Assembly: GCA_963989245.1 (NCBI GenBank) | Contig: OZ022345.1 | Coordinates: 29,779,370-29,843,369 of the forward strand | DNA: 64,000 nt | Origin: Nansenia antarctica | Taxonomy: Eukaryota > Chordata > Actinopteri > Argentiniformes > Microstomatidae | Direction: 5' to 3' | Shown: piece after piece, positions 63,964 through 64,000 of the stretch | Layout: the number at the start of each line of letters is the position of its first letter | Position numbering within the stretch: the first letter of the stretch is position 1 | The notes under the pieces: model-generated | The model's input: only the letters and a program-made list of their open reading frames with translations | Database searches by the model: none | Told to the model about the DNA's origin: nothing | Program-made: the position numbers and the translations under genes

Positions 63964-64000
63964 ACTTAGCTTAGCACCAGTTTTTGAGAAGCCTTCCTCC

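Larger units (their letters stand above)
62599..64000 (-). mobile_element. Ty3/gypsy LTR retrotransposon, 3' part, running off the window
   Basis: On the minus strand the order is integrase, polypurine tract, 3' LTR. The LTR starts TGTAGCGG and ends CCTACA (62599-62839, 241 bp). The 5' LTR, gag, protease and RT would lie beyond 64000. Confidence 0.85.

Overview
The window reads as nuclear DNA of a ray-finned fish. It holds one spliced host cytokine gene, one partly intact spliced gene of unknown identity, and a dense set of fish-type mobile elements: a Maverick/adintovirus-like element, hAT-like elements, L2/Rex1-group and L1/Tx1-group LINEs, a Ty3/gypsy element and a miniature LTR element. 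Very long micro- and minisatellites lie between them. No bacterial operons, rRNA genes or CRISPR arrays are present. The species cannot be fixed from the sequence alone.

Layout. 1-12161 is repeat DNA: minisatellites, a 1.75-kb GA-rich array, LINE 3' ends, and a triple nest of elements (8883-10985). 12162-24695 is a complete but decayed Maverick/adintovirus-like integrated element with long terminal inverted repeats (TIRs) and an exact 6-bp target duplication, CCCTGG. Between the TIRs the plus strand carries an HPSQ-motif protein, a Bcl-2-like protein, an integrase with chromodomain, a penton-like minor capsid protein, a basic virion protein, a broken major capsid protein and an adenain-like protease. 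The minus strand carries a conserved unknown protein, a small pX-like protein and the tail of a packaging ATPase. No DNA polymerase B is visible. 24696-26600 is a 66-bp minisatellite plus unassigned DNA. 26602-26987 is a miniature LTR retroelement whose LTRs contain a tRNA-like sequence. 27598-30681 holds an unrecognised spliced gene and an opposing terminal exon. 30700-35700 is a minisatellite interrupted or followed by two hAT-like elements.

37417-50524 is a six-exon, all-phase-0 cytokine gene of the IL-2/15/21 group, most likely interleukin-21. It has a TATA box, a signal peptide preceded by ten ATG codons, AU-rich 3' UTR motifs and a poly(A) signal. Its introns are swollen by minisatellites, one of them 3.9 kb, and by an L2-type LINE. 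51816-59693 is a nearly full-length, mutated L1/Tx1-type LINE with a target duplication and a hAT-like element inserted after ORF1. 60360-62600 is minisatellites and repeat fragments. 62599-64000 is the 3' LTR, polypurine tract and integrase of a minus-strand Ty3/gypsy element that runs off the window.

How the parts relate. The Maverick genes form a recognisable virion-assembly and integration module, but the element cannot be autonomous: the capsid gene is frameshifted and interrupted by a LINE, most of the ATPase is missing, and no polymerase is seen. Its TIRs contain displaced fragments of its own capsid and Bcl-2-like genes, which suggests that the TIRs grew by internal recombination. The cytokine gene is the only clearly functional-looking host locus.
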